A DNA stretch of 45,261 bases from Pseudomonadota bacterium (GCA_021811085.1 JAJZPQ010000030.1:1-45261), one strand, 5' to 3'; counted from the first letter of the stretch, positions 23,870 to 33,028 are shown. The notes: a model not told the origin generated them from the sequence alone. Program-made: numbers and translations.

Positions 23870-26070
23870 CGCAGAAACCCCCTAAACGTCCTGCCGCGCG
23901 TTCGGCGCGCGATCCACATTACGCGCGCGAAGCCGAGCGTTACGAACACCCGCTGCCCAGCCGCGAATTGATACTGGACACGCTGGCCAAGGAAGGAATA
24001 CCGGTGCAGGAGGAAGACCTGTGCCGCCTGCTGCACATCGAAGCGGACGAGGTCGACAGTTTCCGCCGGCGGCTGCGCGCGATGGAACGCGAGGGCCAGA
24101 TCATGCGCAACCGGCGCGACGCGATCCTGGTCTCCGGCAAGCTGGATTTGGTTGCCGGCCGCGTCGAGGGACATCCGGACGGCTACGGATTTCTTGTTCC
24201 CGACGAAGGTGGACCGGACATGTTCCTGTCCGAGAAGGAGATGCGCAAGGTGCTGCACGGCGACCGCGTCATGGCGCGCGCGAGCGGCGTCGATCGGCGC
24301 GGGCGCCCGGAAGGCGCCATCGTCGAAATTATTTCGCGCGCGAACACGCGCCTGGTGGGGCGGCTGCACAAACCGCACGGCGTCGCTTTCGTCGCGGCCG
24401 AGAACCGGCGCATCAGCCAGGACATACTGATCCCGCCCGGCGCGGACATGGGTGCTGCGCCTGGCCAGGTGGTGACGGTGGAAATCGTGGCACAGCCGGA
24501 CAAGAACGCCCAGCCCGCAGGGCGCATCGTCGAGGTGCTGGGCAATTACGCCGACCCGGGCATGGAAATCGAGATCGCGCTGAGAAAGCACGAAATGCCC
24601 TACGAATTTTCAAGCGCGGAGATGCGCCTGGCGGAGAAGCTCCCCGACGAGGTGCGTCCGAACGACTGCAAAGGGCGCGAGGATCTGCGTGAACTCCCGC
24701 TCGTCACCATAGACGGGGAGACGGCGCGGGATTTCGACGATGCCGTGCATTGCAGGCGCGAGGGCAAGGGTTTCCGCCTGTGGGTGGCGATCGCCGACGT
24801 AAGCCACTATGTGCGCCCCGGCGATGCGCTCGACCTCGCCTCGCGCGAGCGCGGCAATTCGGTGTATTTCCCGCGCCGCGTGATTCCGATGCTGCCGGAG
24901 AAACTCTCCAACGGCCTGTGCTCGCTCAATGCGAACGTGGACCGCCTGTGCATGGTGTGCGAGATGAGCGTGAACGCGCAGGGGGAAATCGGACCTTACC
25001 GCTTTTATCCCGCGGTCATGCGTTCGCAGGCGCGCCTGACCTACAACCGCGTCGCGGCCGCGCTGGGCCTGCAGCCGGCGAGGGACGAAGCGGTGCCGGA
25101 TCAGCTCGTGCCGCATTTGCAGAATCTGTATGCGCTGTATCACGTGCTGGCGAAGGCGCGCGAGAAGCGCGGCGCCATCGATTTCGAAACCATCGAGACG
25201 CAGATGCTGTTCGACGATCAGGGCAAGATCGAGAACATCGTGGCGACGCAGCGCAACGATGCGCACCGCCTGATCGAGGAGTGCATGCTCGCGGCCAACG
25301 TCTGCGCTTCCGACTTCCTGCAAAGCCGCAAGCATGCCGCACTGTACCGCGTGCATGAGGGGCCGACGCCGGAAAAGCTGGAAGCGCTGCGCATTTTCCT
25401 CAAGCAATTCGGCCTGGATCTCACCGGCGGCGACACGCCGCAGGCGAAGGATTACGCCAAGCTGCTCGCGCGGATCAAGGGCCGCCCCGACATTCAGCTG
25501 CTGCAGACGGTATTGCTGCGCTCGCTCAAGCAAGCGCAGTACAGCCCGGAAAACGTCGGCCATTTCGGCCTCGCCTACGAGGCCTACACCCATTTCACTT
25601 CGCCGATCCGGCGCTATCCGGACCTGGTCGTGCACCGCGCGATCAACGCGGCGCTCGCGGGCAAGGTCTATTCCCCGGGCGACTGGGGCGAACTGGGCGA
25701 ACACTGCTCCATGACCGAGCGCCGCGCCGACGAGGCCACGCGCGACGTCGAATCCTGGCTCAAGTGCTATTACATGCAGGACCGCATCGGCGAGGAGTTC
25801 CCGGGATCGATCAGCGCGGTCACGAGCTTCGGCATTTTCGTCGCGCTGGACGACGTGTTCGTCGAGGGACTGGTGCATATCTCCGAATTGGGCGAGGACT
25901 ACTATCATTTCGACGCCGCCAGGCATCAGCTGCTGGGCGAGCGCACGGCGCGGAGGTTTCGGCTGGCCGATCGCGTGCGGGTGAAGCTCGTGCGCGTGGA
26001 CCTGGATTCGAGCAAGATCGATTTTCGCCTCGCCGAAGACGCCGCGCCGAAGAAGAAGAAGCGGGGCTGA
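23863..26070 (+). CDS. rnr: Ribonuclease R
   Basis: 735 residues. A helix-turn-helix-like N-terminal domain (about 35-85) is followed by two cold-shock domains, then the RNB catalytic domain with TIDGETARDFDDAVHC at 282-297 (metal-binding aspartates 284, 290, 292, 293). An S1 domain (about 640-725, with FVEGLVHISELGEDYYHFD) and a short Lys-rich tail (KKKKRG) complete it. It is a processive 3'-5' exoribonuclease that degrades structured RNA. The reading frame is closed by a stop at 23848, so the start must be the TTG at 23863 (or the adjacent ATT); AAGGA lies only 2-3 nt before it. rlmB follows after 3 nt. Confidence 0.95.
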   Translation: MSTQKPPKRPAARSARDPHYAREAERYEHPLPSRELILDTLAKEGIPVQEEDLCRLLHIEADEVDSFRRRLRAMEREGQIMRNRRDAILVSGKLDLVAGRVEGHPDGYGFLVPDEGGPDMFLSEKEMRKVLHGDRVMARASGVDRRGRPEGAIVEIISRANTRLVGRLHKPHGVAFVAAENRRISQDILIPPGADMGAAPGQVVTVEIVAQPDKNAQPAGRIVEVLGNYADPGMEIEIALRKHEMPYEFSSAEMRLAEKLPDEVRPNDCKGREDLRELPLVTIDGETARDFDDAVHCRREGKGFRLWVAIADVSHYVRPGDALDLASRERGNSVYFPRRVIPMLPEKLSNGLCSLNANVDRLCMVCEMSVNAQGEIGPYRFYPAVMRSQARLTYNRVAAALGLQPARDEAVPDQLVPHLQNLYALYHVLAKAREKRGAIDFETIETQMLFDDQGKIENIVATQRNDAHRLIEECMLAANVCASDFLQSRKHAALYRVHEGPTPEKLEALRIFLKQFGLDLTGGDTPQAKDYAKLLARIKGRPDIQLLQTVLLRSLKQAQYSPENVGHFGLAYEAYTHFTSPIRRYPDLVVHRAINAALAGKVYSPGDWGELGEHCSMTERRADEATRDVESWLKCYYMQDRIGEEFPGSISAVTSFGIFVALDDVFVEGLVHISELGEDYYHFDAARHQLLGERTARRFRLADRVRVKLVRVDLDSSKIDFRLAEDAAPKKKKRG

Positions 26071-26073
26071 GGC

Positions 26074-26826
26074 ATGGGCGGCACCAATTTCATCCACGGT
26101 TTTCATGCCATCACCGCGCGCCTGCGCCTCGATGCGAAAAGCGTGCACGAACTCTATTGCGACATTACGCGCGCCGACCCGCGCATGCGCGAACTGATCA
26201 AACTCGCCGAAAACCTGAAGCTGCGCGTGCTGCAGGTGGACGCAAGGCGCCTGGACGGCATGGCACCGCCGGGCAGGCACCAGGGCGTGGTCGCGCGCGT
26301 GGACGCGCAGCGCCGCCACGTTTCGCTCGAGGACTTGCTCGACGGCCTGAAGGATGCGCCGTTGCTCCTGGTGCTGGACGGCGTGCAGGACCCGCACAAC
26401 CTCGGCGCCTGTTTGCGCGTGGCCGACGCCGTCGGCTGCCACGCGGTGATTGCGCCCAAGGACCGCGCGGTAGGCCTGTCGGCTGCGGTGATCAAAGTCG
26501 CGAGCGGCGCCGCCGACAGCGTGCCCTATATTGCCGTGACCAATCTCGCACGTACGCTGCGCGAGCTGAAGGAGCGCAACATCTGGGTGGTGGGCGCCGA
26601 TGCCGAGGCGAAGGAAGACCTCTATGCGGCACAGCTCCCGGGCGCGGTCGCCTGGGTGCTCGGCGCCGAAGGCGAAGGCCTGCGCCGGCTGACGCGCGAA
26701 ACCTGCGACCAGCTGGTGAAAATTCCCATGCTGGGCCAGGTCGAAAGCCTCAACGTTTCGGTCGCGAGCGGCGTGGTGCTGTTCGAGTCGCGCCGCAGGC
26801 GCATGGCCCAGGCCGCCGCAGGCTGA
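26074..26826 (+). CDS. rlmB: 23S rRNA (guanosine-2251-2'-O)-methyltransferase RlmB
   Basis: 250 residues of the SpoU/TrmH family. An N-terminal substrate-binding domain ([15 protein letters not shown]) is followed by the SPOUT knot with its three motifs: [31 protein letters not shown] and [21 protein letters not shown]. It methylates G2251 in the peptidyl-transferase P loop using S-adenosylmethionine. The ATG is 3 nt after the rnr stop, the conserved rnr-rlmB pair. It ends 7 nt before the -35 of the ribosomal operon promoter. Confidence 0.95.
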   Translation: MGGTNFIHGFHAITARLRLDAKSVHELYCDITRADPRMRELIKLAENLKLRVLQVDARRLDGMAPPGRHQGVVARVDAQRRHVSLEDLLDGLKDAPLLLVLDGVQDPHNLGACLRVADAVGCHAVIAPKDRAVGLSAAVIKVASGAADSVPYIAVTNLARTLRELKERNIWVVGADAEAKEDLYAAQLPGAVAWVLGAEGEGLRRLTRETCDQLVKIPMLGQVESLNVSVASGVVLFESRRRRMAQAAAG

Positions 26827-26833
26827 GAAATAC

Positions 26834-26863
26834 TTGCCTTGGCAGGCGCTTTCCCTTTATAAT
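26834..26863 (+). promoter_or_regulatory. Sigma-70 promoter of the rpsF operon
   Basis: TTGCCT (26834-26839) and a perfect TATAAT (26858-26863) are separated by 18 bp. Transcription would start near 26870, leaving a leader of about 100 nt before rpsF, long enough for autoregulatory structure. The S6:S18 complex is known to bind such leaders in other bacteria. Confidence 0.75.
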
Positions 26864-26971
26864 CACACGCTTTTCGTTATTTGCCGGTTCTTCGTTGTGG
26901 TTGTACAACGGTCCGGCCCACCTTGCCTCACCGCTACGCATGGCGGGAGGCTTAACCCATAAGGAGACTGC

Positions 26972-27385
26972 ATGCGACATTACGAAATCGTATTCATCGT
27001 CCATCCCGATCAGAGCGAGCAAGTGCCCGCGATGATCGAGCGCTATCGCAGCACCATCACCAGCCGCAAGGGCGCGATCCACCGCCTCGAAGACTGGGGC
27101 CGGCGCCAGATGACTTTCCCCATCGCCAAGATGCACAAGGCACACTACGTGCTCATGAACATCGAATGCGACCAGGAAACCCTGGACGAACTCGAGCACT
27201 CGTTCAAATTCAACGATGCCGTCCTGCGCCATCTCACCGTGCAAATGAAGGCCGCGGTCACTACGCCTTCGCCGATGATGAAGGAAGAGAAGTCGCGCTC
27301 GGTGCTGAACGGCGATGCGCCGAAAGCGGCCGAGGCCGCCAAGCCGGCTGAAGCGGCTGCTGCGGCACCCGCCGCGGCTGCCTGA
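26972..27385 (+). CDS. rpsF: 30S ribosomal protein S6
   Basis: 137 residues. The core [34 protein letters not shown] and [18 protein letters not shown] is diagnostic. The C-terminus is extended by an Ala/Glu/Lys-rich tail (from about residue 110, [16 protein letters not shown]), which is variable between species. AAGGAGACTGC precedes the ATG. S6 pairs with S18 in the 30S platform. It is the first gene of rpsF-priB-rpsR-rplI. Confidence 0.97.
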   Translation: MRHYEIVFIVHPDQSEQVPAMIERYRSTITSRKGAIHRLEDWGRRQMTFPIAKMHKAHYVLMNIECDQETLDELEHSFKFNDAVLRHLTVQMKAAVTTPSPMMKEEKSRSVLNGDAPKAAEAAKPAEAAAAAPAAAA

Positions 27386-27390
27386 GCAGT

Positions 27391-27693
27391 TTGGACAACC
27401 AGTTCGTGCTGTCCGGCAATTTGATCGAACTCGACGCGCTGCGCCACACGCCTGCCGGCATCCCGGTGGTCAATTTCAGGCTCAGCCATGCGTCCGAGCA
27501 GATCGAAGCCGGCGCTACGCGCGCAGTGCAATGCGAAGTCGCCGGCGTGGCCTTCGAGCGCGATGCGCGGCTGATGGCCGCAGCGAAGCTGGGAATGCAG
27601 GTGAAGGTCACCGGGTTCCTCGCCAGCAGAAGCCGCGACAGCAAGCAGCTGGTATTACACGCAACCAACATTGAATTCGTAGAAGGAGTTTGA
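27391..27693 (+). CDS. priB: Primosomal replication protein N (PriB)
   Basis: 100 residues with a single OB fold: [40 protein letters not shown] and [23 protein letters not shown]. It binds ssDNA and helps PriA restart stalled forks. Translation appears to start at TTG 27391, 5 nt after the rpsF stop; no ATG is available at the homologous N-terminus. Its place between rpsF and rpsR is conserved in beta- and gammaproteobacteria. Confidence 0.93.
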   Translation: MDNQFVLSGNLIELDALRHTPAGIPVVNFRLSHASEQIEAGATRAVQCEVAGVAFERDARLMAAAKLGMQVKVTGFLASRSRDSKQLVLHATNIEFVEGV

Positions 27694-27694
27694 C

Positions 27695-27991
27695 ATGCCA
27701 CCCCCAAGAAGAGGCGCCAAAGGTAAAGGTAAGGGCAAGAATCTGAAGAAAGACGACAAGAAAGGCGGGCGCCAGCTATTCAAGCGCCGCAAGTTCTGCC
27801 GCTTTACCGCTGAGAAAATCGAGTGGATCGATTACAAGGACATCGAGATACTCAAGGATTTCATCAATGAGAACGGCAGGATCATTCCGGCGCGCATCAC
27901 CGGCACCAAGGCCGGTTATCAGCGCCAGTTGTCCACGGCGATCAAGCGCGCGCGCTATCTGGCGCTGCTGCCTTACACCGACCTGCACTGA
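27695..27991 (+). CDS. rpsR: 30S ribosomal protein S18
   Basis: 98 residues. It has a Lys/Gly-rich N-terminal extension ([19 protein letters not shown]) and the S18 core [41 protein letters not shown] and [17 protein letters not shown] lies 6 nt before the ATG, within the end of priB; the genes are 1 nt apart. S18 binds S6 on the 30S platform. The N-terminal extension is somewhat longer than in E. coli (75 residues). Confidence 0.97.
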   Translation: MPPPRRGAKGKGKGKNLKKDDKKGGRQLFKRRKFCRFTAEKIEWIDYKDIEILKDFINENGRIIPARITGTKAGYQRQLSTAIKRARYLALLPYTDLH

Positions 27992-28002
27992 GGAGCCGAG
28001 CG

Positions 28003-28458
28003 ATGCAAGTGATACTGCTGGAAAAAGTAATCAACCTCGGCGGCCTGGGCGAGGTGGTGAAGGTGAAGGAGGGCTATGCCCGCAATTACCTGATCCCCCA
28101 CGGCAAGGCCAAGCGCGCTACCCCTGAAAACCTCGCCGCGTTCGAAGCGCGTCGCGGCGAACTGGAGAAGGCGCAGAACGAGGCGCTGACCGCGGCGCAG
28201 GAACTCGGCGCCAAGATCGACGGCCTGACGGTCCAGATCACGCGCAAGACCGGCGTGGACGGACGCCTGTTCGGCTCGGTCACGACGCACGACATCGTCG
28301 AAGCGCTGCAAGCCCAGGGTTTTGCGATCGAGCGCTCTGCGATTCGTCTGCCGCAAGGTCCGCTGAAGCAGGTGGGCGACAATTCCATCGCCATCGGCCT
28401 GCATTCGGACGTGGTGGTGCACATCACCGTATCGGTGCTGGGCGAAGCGGTAGAGTAG
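28003..28458 (+). CDS. rplI: 50S ribosomal protein L9
   Basis: 151 residues. The N-terminal domain [30 protein letters not shown] is diagnostic, followed by the long connecting helix ([21 protein letters not shown]) and the C-terminal domain ([16 protein letters not shown]). AGGAG overlaps the rpsR stop. The last gene of the ribosomal operon, followed by a strong terminator. Confidence 0.97.
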   Translation: MQVILLEKVINLGGLGEVVKVKEGYARNYLIPHGKAKRATPENLAAFEARRGELEKAQNEALTAAQELGAKIDGLTVQITRKTGVDGRLFGSVTTHDIVEALQAQGFAIERSAIRLPQGPLKQVGDNSIAIGLHSDVVVHITVSVLGEAVE

Positions 28459-28475
28459 CCCTCAAGCCGTTGATT

Positions 28476-28502
28476 AAAAAGGCCGGTCCTCCGGCCTTTT
28501 TT
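28476..28502 (+). terminator. Rho-independent terminator of the rpsF-rplI operon
   Basis: AAAAAGGCCGG, a TCCT loop and CCGGCCTTTTT form an 11-bp stem that ends in six Ts, 17 nt after the rplI stop. It separates the ribosomal operon from dnaB. Confidence 0.95.
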
Positions 28503-28530
28503 ATTTGGCGCGATAGCGCCATCATTGCAC

Positions 28531-28557
28531 TTGGCAGCCGCAGAGTGCTGGTAGAAT
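28531..28557 (+). promoter_or_regulatory. Promoter of dnaB
   Basis: TAGAAT (28552-28557) is preceded by the extended element TGG and by TTGGCA (28531-28536) at a short 15-bp spacing. It lies 24 nt before the dnaB ATG, so the leader is very short, which fits the absence of an SD sequence. Confidence 0.55.
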
Positions 28558-28581
28558 TTGCGTTCAACTTTTATCTTCCCC

Positions 28582-29970
28582 ATGGCCCAGGCGAACCCTC
28601 AAATCGTGAACGATCCGCAGCTGGCGCAGCTGCGCGTGCCGCCGCATTCGATCGAGGCGGAGCAGGCCGTGCTCGGCGGTCTGCTGCTCGACAACCAGGC
28701 CTGGGAGCGCGTCGCCGACATTCTCGCGGAGAGCAATTTCTACCGCGACGACCACCGCCGCATTTTCCGCCACATCGGCAGGCTGATGGAGAAAAACCGC
28801 CCGGCCGACATGGTCACGGTGTTCGAGTCGATAGAGCAGAGCGAGGACAAGGACAAGACCGGCGGACTCGCCTATCTGGGCGCGCTGGCGCAGAACACGC
28901 CGTCGGCGCACAACATCCGGCGTTACGCCGAGATCGTGCGCGAGCGGGCGATCCAGAGACGGTTGATCGAAGTCGGCACCGGCATTGCCGACACCGCCTT
29001 GAACCCGATGGGCAAGGATGTGGCGCAGATGCTCGACGAAGCCGAGTCGCGCGTGTTCGAGATCGCCGAGGCCGGCGCGCGCGGGCATCAGGGCCTGGTG
29101 GAGATCCAGCCTATTCTGGCGCAGGTGATGGAGCGCATCGACATGCTCTATCACCGCGACAACCCCTCGGACATCACCGGCCTCGCCACCGGTTTTCACG
29201 ATCTCGATCAGAAGACTTCGGGCCTGCAGCAGGGCGACTTGATCATCGTTGCCGGGCGACCGAGTATGGGCAAGACCGCGTTCGCGCTCAATATCGCCGA
29301 GCATGTGGCGGTGAACGACCGCCTGCCGGTGGCCGTGTTCAGCATGGAAATGGCGGGCTCCCAGCTCGCCATGCGCATGCTCGGCTCGATCGGGCGGCTG
29401 GACCAGATGAAGCTGCGCACCGGGAGGCTCACCGACGAGGACTGGAGCCGGCTGACCGACGCCGTGGGCCGGGTGCACGATGCGCCCATCCATATCGACG
29501 AAACGCCCGCCTTGAACTGTCTCGAATTGCGCGCGCGCGCGCGCCGCATGCACCGCCAGTACGACGGCCTGGGCCTGGTGGTGGTCGATTATCTGCAGCT
29601 GATGTCCTCGACCTCCGCCGGCGAGAACCGCGCCACAGAAATTTCCGAGATCTCGCGCTCGCTCAAGGCGCTGGCGAAAGAGCTGCATGTGCCGGTGATT
29701 GCGCTGTCGCAGCTCAACCGCGGCCTGGAGCAGCGCCCGAACAAGCGCCCGGTCATGTCCGACCTGCGCGAATCCGGAGCCATCGAGCAGGATGCGGACG
29801 TGATCCTGTTCATCTACCGCGACGAAGTCTATAACCCCGAGTCCGCCGACAAGGGCAAGGCCGAGATCATCATCGGCAAGCAGCGTAACGGCCCCATCGG
29901 CACCCTCAACCTCACCTTTATCGGCGAGTACACGCGCTTCGAGAATTATGCGGATCCAGGGCGGTACTAG
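28582..29970 (+). CDS. dnaB: Replicative DNA helicase DnaB
   Basis: 462 residues. The N-terminal collar domain (VPPHSIEAEQAVLGGLLLDN) and linker are followed by the RecA-like domain with Walker A GRPSMGKTAFALN (about 224-236), VVVDYLQLM (Walker B) and LSQLNRGLEQRPNKRPVMSDLRESGAIEQDAD. It is the hexameric helicase at the replication fork. I chose the ATG at 28582; an in-frame ATG at 28558 lies inside the promoter. There is no SD. No intein or insertion is present. Confidence 0.95.
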   Translation: MAQANPQIVNDPQLAQLRVPPHSIEAEQAVLGGLLLDNQAWERVADILAESNFYRDDHRRIFRHIGRLMEKNRPADMVTVFESIEQSEDKDKTGGLAYLGALAQNTPSAHNIRRYAEIVRERAIQRRLIEVGTGIADTALNPMGKDVAQMLDEAESRVFEIAEAGARGHQGLVEIQPILAQVMERIDMLYHRDNPSDITGLATGFHDLDQKTSGLQQGDLIIVAGRPSMGKTAFALNIAEHVAVNDRLPVAVFSMEMAGSQLAMRMLGSIGRLDQMKLRTGRLTDEDWSRLTDAVGRVHDAPIHIDETPALNCLELRARARRMHRQYDGLGLVVVDYLQLMSSTSAGENRATEISEISRSLKALAKELHVPVIALSQLNRGLEQRPNKRPVMSDLRESGAIEQDADVILFIYRDEVYNPESADKGKAEIIIGKQRNGPIGTLNLTFIGEYTRFENYADPGRY

Positions 29971-30044
29971 CCCGGCTGCGTAGCGTCTTGAGCTAAGCTC
30001 AGCTTTTTCCATCGCGCCTTGGCGCGTATCAACCCGGAGGTCGT

Positions 30045-30281
30045 ATGGCCGAACCAGCCTGCCCGCAAAAGAGCCCTTATGTCCTGGACCTGGCCCCTGG
30101 CGATTACTGGTGGTGCGCCTGTGGACGGTCGAAGAACCAACCTTTCTGCGACGGTTCGCACAAAGGCGGACCGTTCACGCCGGTGAAATTTACCGTCGCG
30201 AAGGCCGAGAAAAAAGCGCTGTGCGGATGCAAGCGTACGCACACCGCGCCGTTTTGCGACGGCACGCACACTAAGCTTTAG
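30045..30281 (+). CDS. Double CDGSH iron-sulfur domain protein
   Basis: 78 residues with two CDGSH motifs: C24-A-C26, C35-D-G-S-H39, and C60-G-C62, C71-D-G-T-H75. Each set of three Cys and one His would bind a [2Fe-2S] cluster, as in mitoNEET-type proteins. The first is preceded by YWWC. GGAGG precedes the ATG. Bacterial two-CDGSH proteins of this size are soluble and probably act in redox or iron-sulfur homeostasis; no partner is known. It is separate from dnaB by 74 nt and convergent with the thioredoxin gene. Confidence 0.9.
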   Translation: MAEPACPQKSPYVLDLAPGDYWWCACGRSKNQPFCDGSHKGGPFTPVKFTVAKAEKKALCGCKRTHTAPFCDGTHTKL

Positions 30282-30288
30282 CGCGCGG

Positions 30289-30313
30289 GACGCCGGATTG
30301 GGGCTCCGGCGTC
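30289..30313. terminator. Hairpin between convergent CDGSH and thioredoxin genes
   Basis: GACGCCGG and CCGGCGTC pair perfectly over 8 bp around a 9-nt loop. No T-run on either side. The position between convergent genes, 7 and 14 nt from the stop codons, suggests a shared terminator. Confidence 0.45.
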
Positions 30314-30327
30314 GACGCGGCTGCCGC

Positions 30328-30909
30328 TTAATGCGCGGCGGAGGCGGATTGGCCGTTTGTGCCGGCGCCGAGTAAGCGCTCGATGGTCGGCTTGACGTCC
30401 GCTGCGGTCCAGTTGGCTTCACCCAGCAGGTGGTAGCGGATCCTGCCGCTGCGGTCGATGACAAAGCTCGCGGGCAGCATGTTCACCTTCCAGCGCCTCG
30501 CTGCCGCGCCGTCCCGATCCATGGGGAAAGGCAAATCGATGAGTTCGGAATCGCTGAAAGCGGCGATTTTTTCTTCGGACTCGCTCAGGTTCACCGCCAG
30601 CACCTCGAATCCCCGAGCGCCAAGCTCCTGGTGCAGCGCCTGCATTGAAGGCATTTCCTCGCGGCACGGCGGGCACCAGGTCGCCCAGAAATTCACCAGC
30701 ACGACTTTGCCGCGGTAGGCAGTCAGGTCGTAGGTCTTGCCCGCCGGGTCTTTCAGCACGAGCGCCGGCGTCGCGCCGCCGGTCCAGGGCTTGAGCGGCT
30801 CGCCATGCGCGGCGCCGCCGAACGTCAAGCCGCACAGCGCGAGCAGCACGAACGCGAATCGGGCTGCGCTGCGGTCCGCTGGCGCCGACGCATGTCGCAG
30901 TCGTTTCAA
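30328..30909 (-). CDS. TlpA-like thioredoxin-fold protein
   Basis: 193 residues from a TTG at 30909. The signal peptide or anchor (ARFAFVLLALCGLTFGGAAHG) is followed by a TlpA/ResA fold with the redox motif NFWATWCPPCREEMPSM (C79, C82), the cis-proline MLPASFVIDRSG and GEANWT near the end. Such proteins reduce periplasmic disulfides, often for cytochrome c maturation. AAGGA lies 9 nt before the TTG, and the start overlaps the transglutaminase stop by 4 nt (TTGA), so the two genes are translationally coupled. No ATG fits a signal peptide. Confidence 0.88.
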   Translation of the reverse strand: MKRLRHASAPADRSAARFAFVLLALCGLTFGGAAHGEPLKPWTGGATPALVLKDPAGKTYDLTAYRGKVVLVNFWATWCPPCREEMPSMQALHQELGARGFEVLAVNLSESEEKIAAFSDSELIDLPFPMDRDGAAARRWKVNMLPASFVIDRSGRIRYHLLGEANWTAADVKPTIERLLGAGTNGQSASAAH

Positions 30910-31406
30910 ACCGTGATTTCCTTCGCGCTGATCTGGTATTTGAAATGATCCGGATCCAGGCTGTCTTTGCGGCCGGATGCGGTTTCGCACTGCGGGTACA
31001 TGAGAAAGCCCAGCTTCTCGCTGCCGCCCGCTGGGAGCTGCAGGTCCTGGGCGTAATTGTAGGCGAGCCAGTTCATTTCCCAGGCGCCGAACAGCTTGGC
31101 GCGCGCGAGCCTTACCTTTGCGTCGAGGATGGACAAATGGCCGGGCGGCTCTTCCAGCATGACTTTGCGCACGTCGGCGGGGTCGACCGGAACCCAGCCG
31201 TGGGCGCTGCTGTAGAACTCGGCGCGGCAGTGCTGCGCGCGCGTGATGTCGCTGCTGCCCGCGCCCAAGCTCTTGTAGCCCCATTGCGAAGGCACGACGC
31301 GCACGCCGTAGACATCGCGTGCCGGAACGTCGACGGCGCGCGCGAGGCCGACGAACAGTGCACTCAAATCCGCGCATTTGCCGCCGAAATCGCCCGATTC
31401 CAGCAT
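30906..31406 (-). CDS. Transglutaminase-like protein, apparently 5'-truncated
   Basis: 166 residues from the first ATG. The cysteine-protease-like core is present with C11 (GGKCADLSALFVGLAR), H59 (RAQHCRAEF) and D75 (WVPVDPADV), the transglutaminase triad. The same frame continues upstream of the ATG to about 31451 as RDPKTRGCGIGDIKA, which is conserved family sequence, and then meets a TAA at 31464-31466. Intact relatives, as I know them, have a signal peptide and a further 150 or so residues before this point. The protein is thus probably a remnant without export signal. It is coupled to the thioredoxin gene. Confidence 0.75.
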   Translation of the reverse strand: MLESGDFGGKCADLSALFVGLARAVDVPARDVYGVRVVPSQWGYKSLGAGSSDITRAQHCRAEFYSSAHGWVPVDPADVRKVMLEEPPGHLSILDAKVRLARAKLFGAWEMNWLAYNYAQDLQLPAGGSEKLGFLMYPQCETASGRKDSLDPDHFKYQISAKEITV

Positions 31407-31569
31407 GGCCTTGATATCGCCGATGCCGCAGCCGCGCGTCTTTGGATCTCTCAGAGCGCGAGATTATAGTGGACCAGCGGCAAAAGAGAAGGTTCTCGCT
31501 TAGGCGCTACGTCGGGCAGCGCAAGCGCCCAAGCCAATTCGCCGGCCGATGCGACGAGCAGCGAAAGCG

Positions 31570-32988
31570 CTAAAGCACTTCTGCTGCAAAGTCCGCCAGG
31601 CGCGAGCGCTCGCCGCGCTGCAGCGTGACGTGGCCGCCGTGCGACCAGCCCTTGAAACGATCGACGACGTAGGTGAGTCCGGACGAACCCTCGGTGAGGT
31701 AGGGCGTGTCGATCTGCGCGATGTTGCCGAGGCATACCACTTTGGTGCCGGGGCCGGCGCGCGTGATCAGCGTGCGCATCTGTTTCGGCGTGAGGTTTTG
31801 CGCCTCGTCGATGATCAGGTATTTGTTGAGAAAGGTGCGCCCGCGCATGAAATTGAGCGACTTGACCTTGATGCGCGAGCGGATCAGGTCGCGCGTCGCC
31901 GCGCGGCCCCATTCGCCGCCCTCGTCGTCGGATTTGTTGAGCACCTCGAGATTGTCCTCCAGCGCGCCCATCCAGGGATTCATCTTTTCTTCCTCCGTGC
32001 CGGGGAGGAAGCCGATGTCCTCGCCCACCGGAACGGTGACGCGGGTGATGATGATCTCGGAGAAAACCTTGCTCTCCAGCGTCTGCATCAGCCCTGCCGC
32101 GAGCGTGAGCAGGGTCTTGCCGGTGCCGGCCTGGCCGACCAGCGTGACGAAGTCGACTTCCGGATTCATCAGCAGATTGAGCGCAAAATTCTGCTCGCGG
32201 TTGCGCGCAGTGATGCCCCAGACGTTGTTCTTCTGGTGGGTATAGTCCTTGATCGTTTCGAGCACCGCGCTGCGCCCGCTTTGTTCGCGCACGATCGCAT
32301 GCAGCGGACGCTCGCTTTCCTGGTAGACGAATTCATTCACCAGCAGGTGCTGGCACAGCGGCCCTTTGACGCGGTAGTAGGTGCGTCCGTCTTTTTTCCA
32401 GGACTCCATGTCCTTCGCATGCAAGTCCCAGAAGTCGGCCGGCAGCTCGCGCAGACCGGTGTAGAGGAGGTCGATGTCCTCCAGCACCTTGTCGTTGAAA
32501 TAGTCTTCGGCCGCGAGCCCGAGGGCGCGCGCCTTGATGCGCATGTTGATGTCTTTGGACACCAGGATGACCTGCCGCTGCGGCTGCTGCCGCTGCAGCG
32601 CCATGACCACGCCGATGATGTGATTGTCCGCCTTGCCCAGCGCGAGCGACTCAGGCAGCGCGCTGTCCAGAGCCTGCGTCTGCAGGAATAGCTTGCCGTT
32701 TGCGAAATCGGCCTTGTGGCGCTTCAGCGCAATGCCGGCATCGATCTTGCCGGCGACGCTGCTGACGATTTCGTCCAGGTAGCGGCTCGCCTGGCGCGCG
32801 TTGCGCGCGACTTCGGACAAGCCCTTCTTGTGTCCGTCGAGCTCCTCCAGCGTCATGATCGGCAGGAACACGTCGTGCTCCTCGAAGCGGAACAGGCTGG
32901 TGGGATCGTGCATCAGGACATTGGTGTCGAGCACGAACAGTTTGGTCAGGGATTTGCCGGAGTCGGAGCGGTTCTTGTGTTTGGTCAT
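31570..32988 (-). CDS. PhoH family ATPase with N-terminal PIN domain
   Basis: 472 residues. The N-terminal PIN nuclease domain has KLFVLDTNVLMHDP, EELDGHKKG and LVSKDINMRIKA (acidic active site visible). The C-terminal PhoH ATPase has Walker A VGQAGTGKTLLTL, LIIDEAQNLTPKQMRTLITR and the arginine-rich RGERSRLADFAA at the end. PIN-PhoH proteins are RNA helicase/ribonucleases similar to PhoH2 and YlaK. I chose the ATG at 32988; a frame reaching 33066 would overlap the peroxiredoxin gene. It lies downstream of that gene with 40 nt between. Confidence 0.9.
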   Translation of the reverse strand: MTKHKNRSDSGKSLTKLFVLDTNVLMHDPTSLFRFEEHDVFLPIMTLEELDGHKKGLSEVARNARQASRYLDEIVSSVAGKIDAGIALKRHKADFANGKLFLQTQALDSALPESLALGKADNHIIGVVMALQRQQPQRQVILVSKDINMRIKARALGLAAEDYFNDKVLEDIDLLYTGLRELPADFWDLHAKDMESWKKDGRTYYRVKGPLCQHLLVNEFVYQESERPLHAIVREQSGRSAVLETIKDYTHQKNNVWGITARNREQNFALNLLMNPEVDFVTLVGQAGTGKTLLTLAAGLMQTLESKVFSEIIITRVTVPVGEDIGFLPGTEEEKMNPWMGALEDNLEVLNKSDDEGGEWGRAATRDLIRSRIKVKSLNFMRGRTFLNKYLIIDEAQNLTPKQMRTLITRAGPGTKVVCLGNIAQIDTPYLTEGSSGLTYVVDRFKGWSHGGHVTLQRGERSRLADFAAEVL

Positions 32989-33028
32989 GGGAGGATCGTC
33001 GGCATTTTCATCGAATGCCGCGCTGTTG

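Noticed and set aside
24610-26442. 610-residue open frame on the minus strand
   Set aside because: Antisense to rnr and rlmB; a shadow frame.
31463-31468. TATAAT on the minus strand before the truncated transglutaminase gene
   Set aside because: No -35 at 15-19 bp, and the site lies at the presumed deletion junction; not supported as a promoter.
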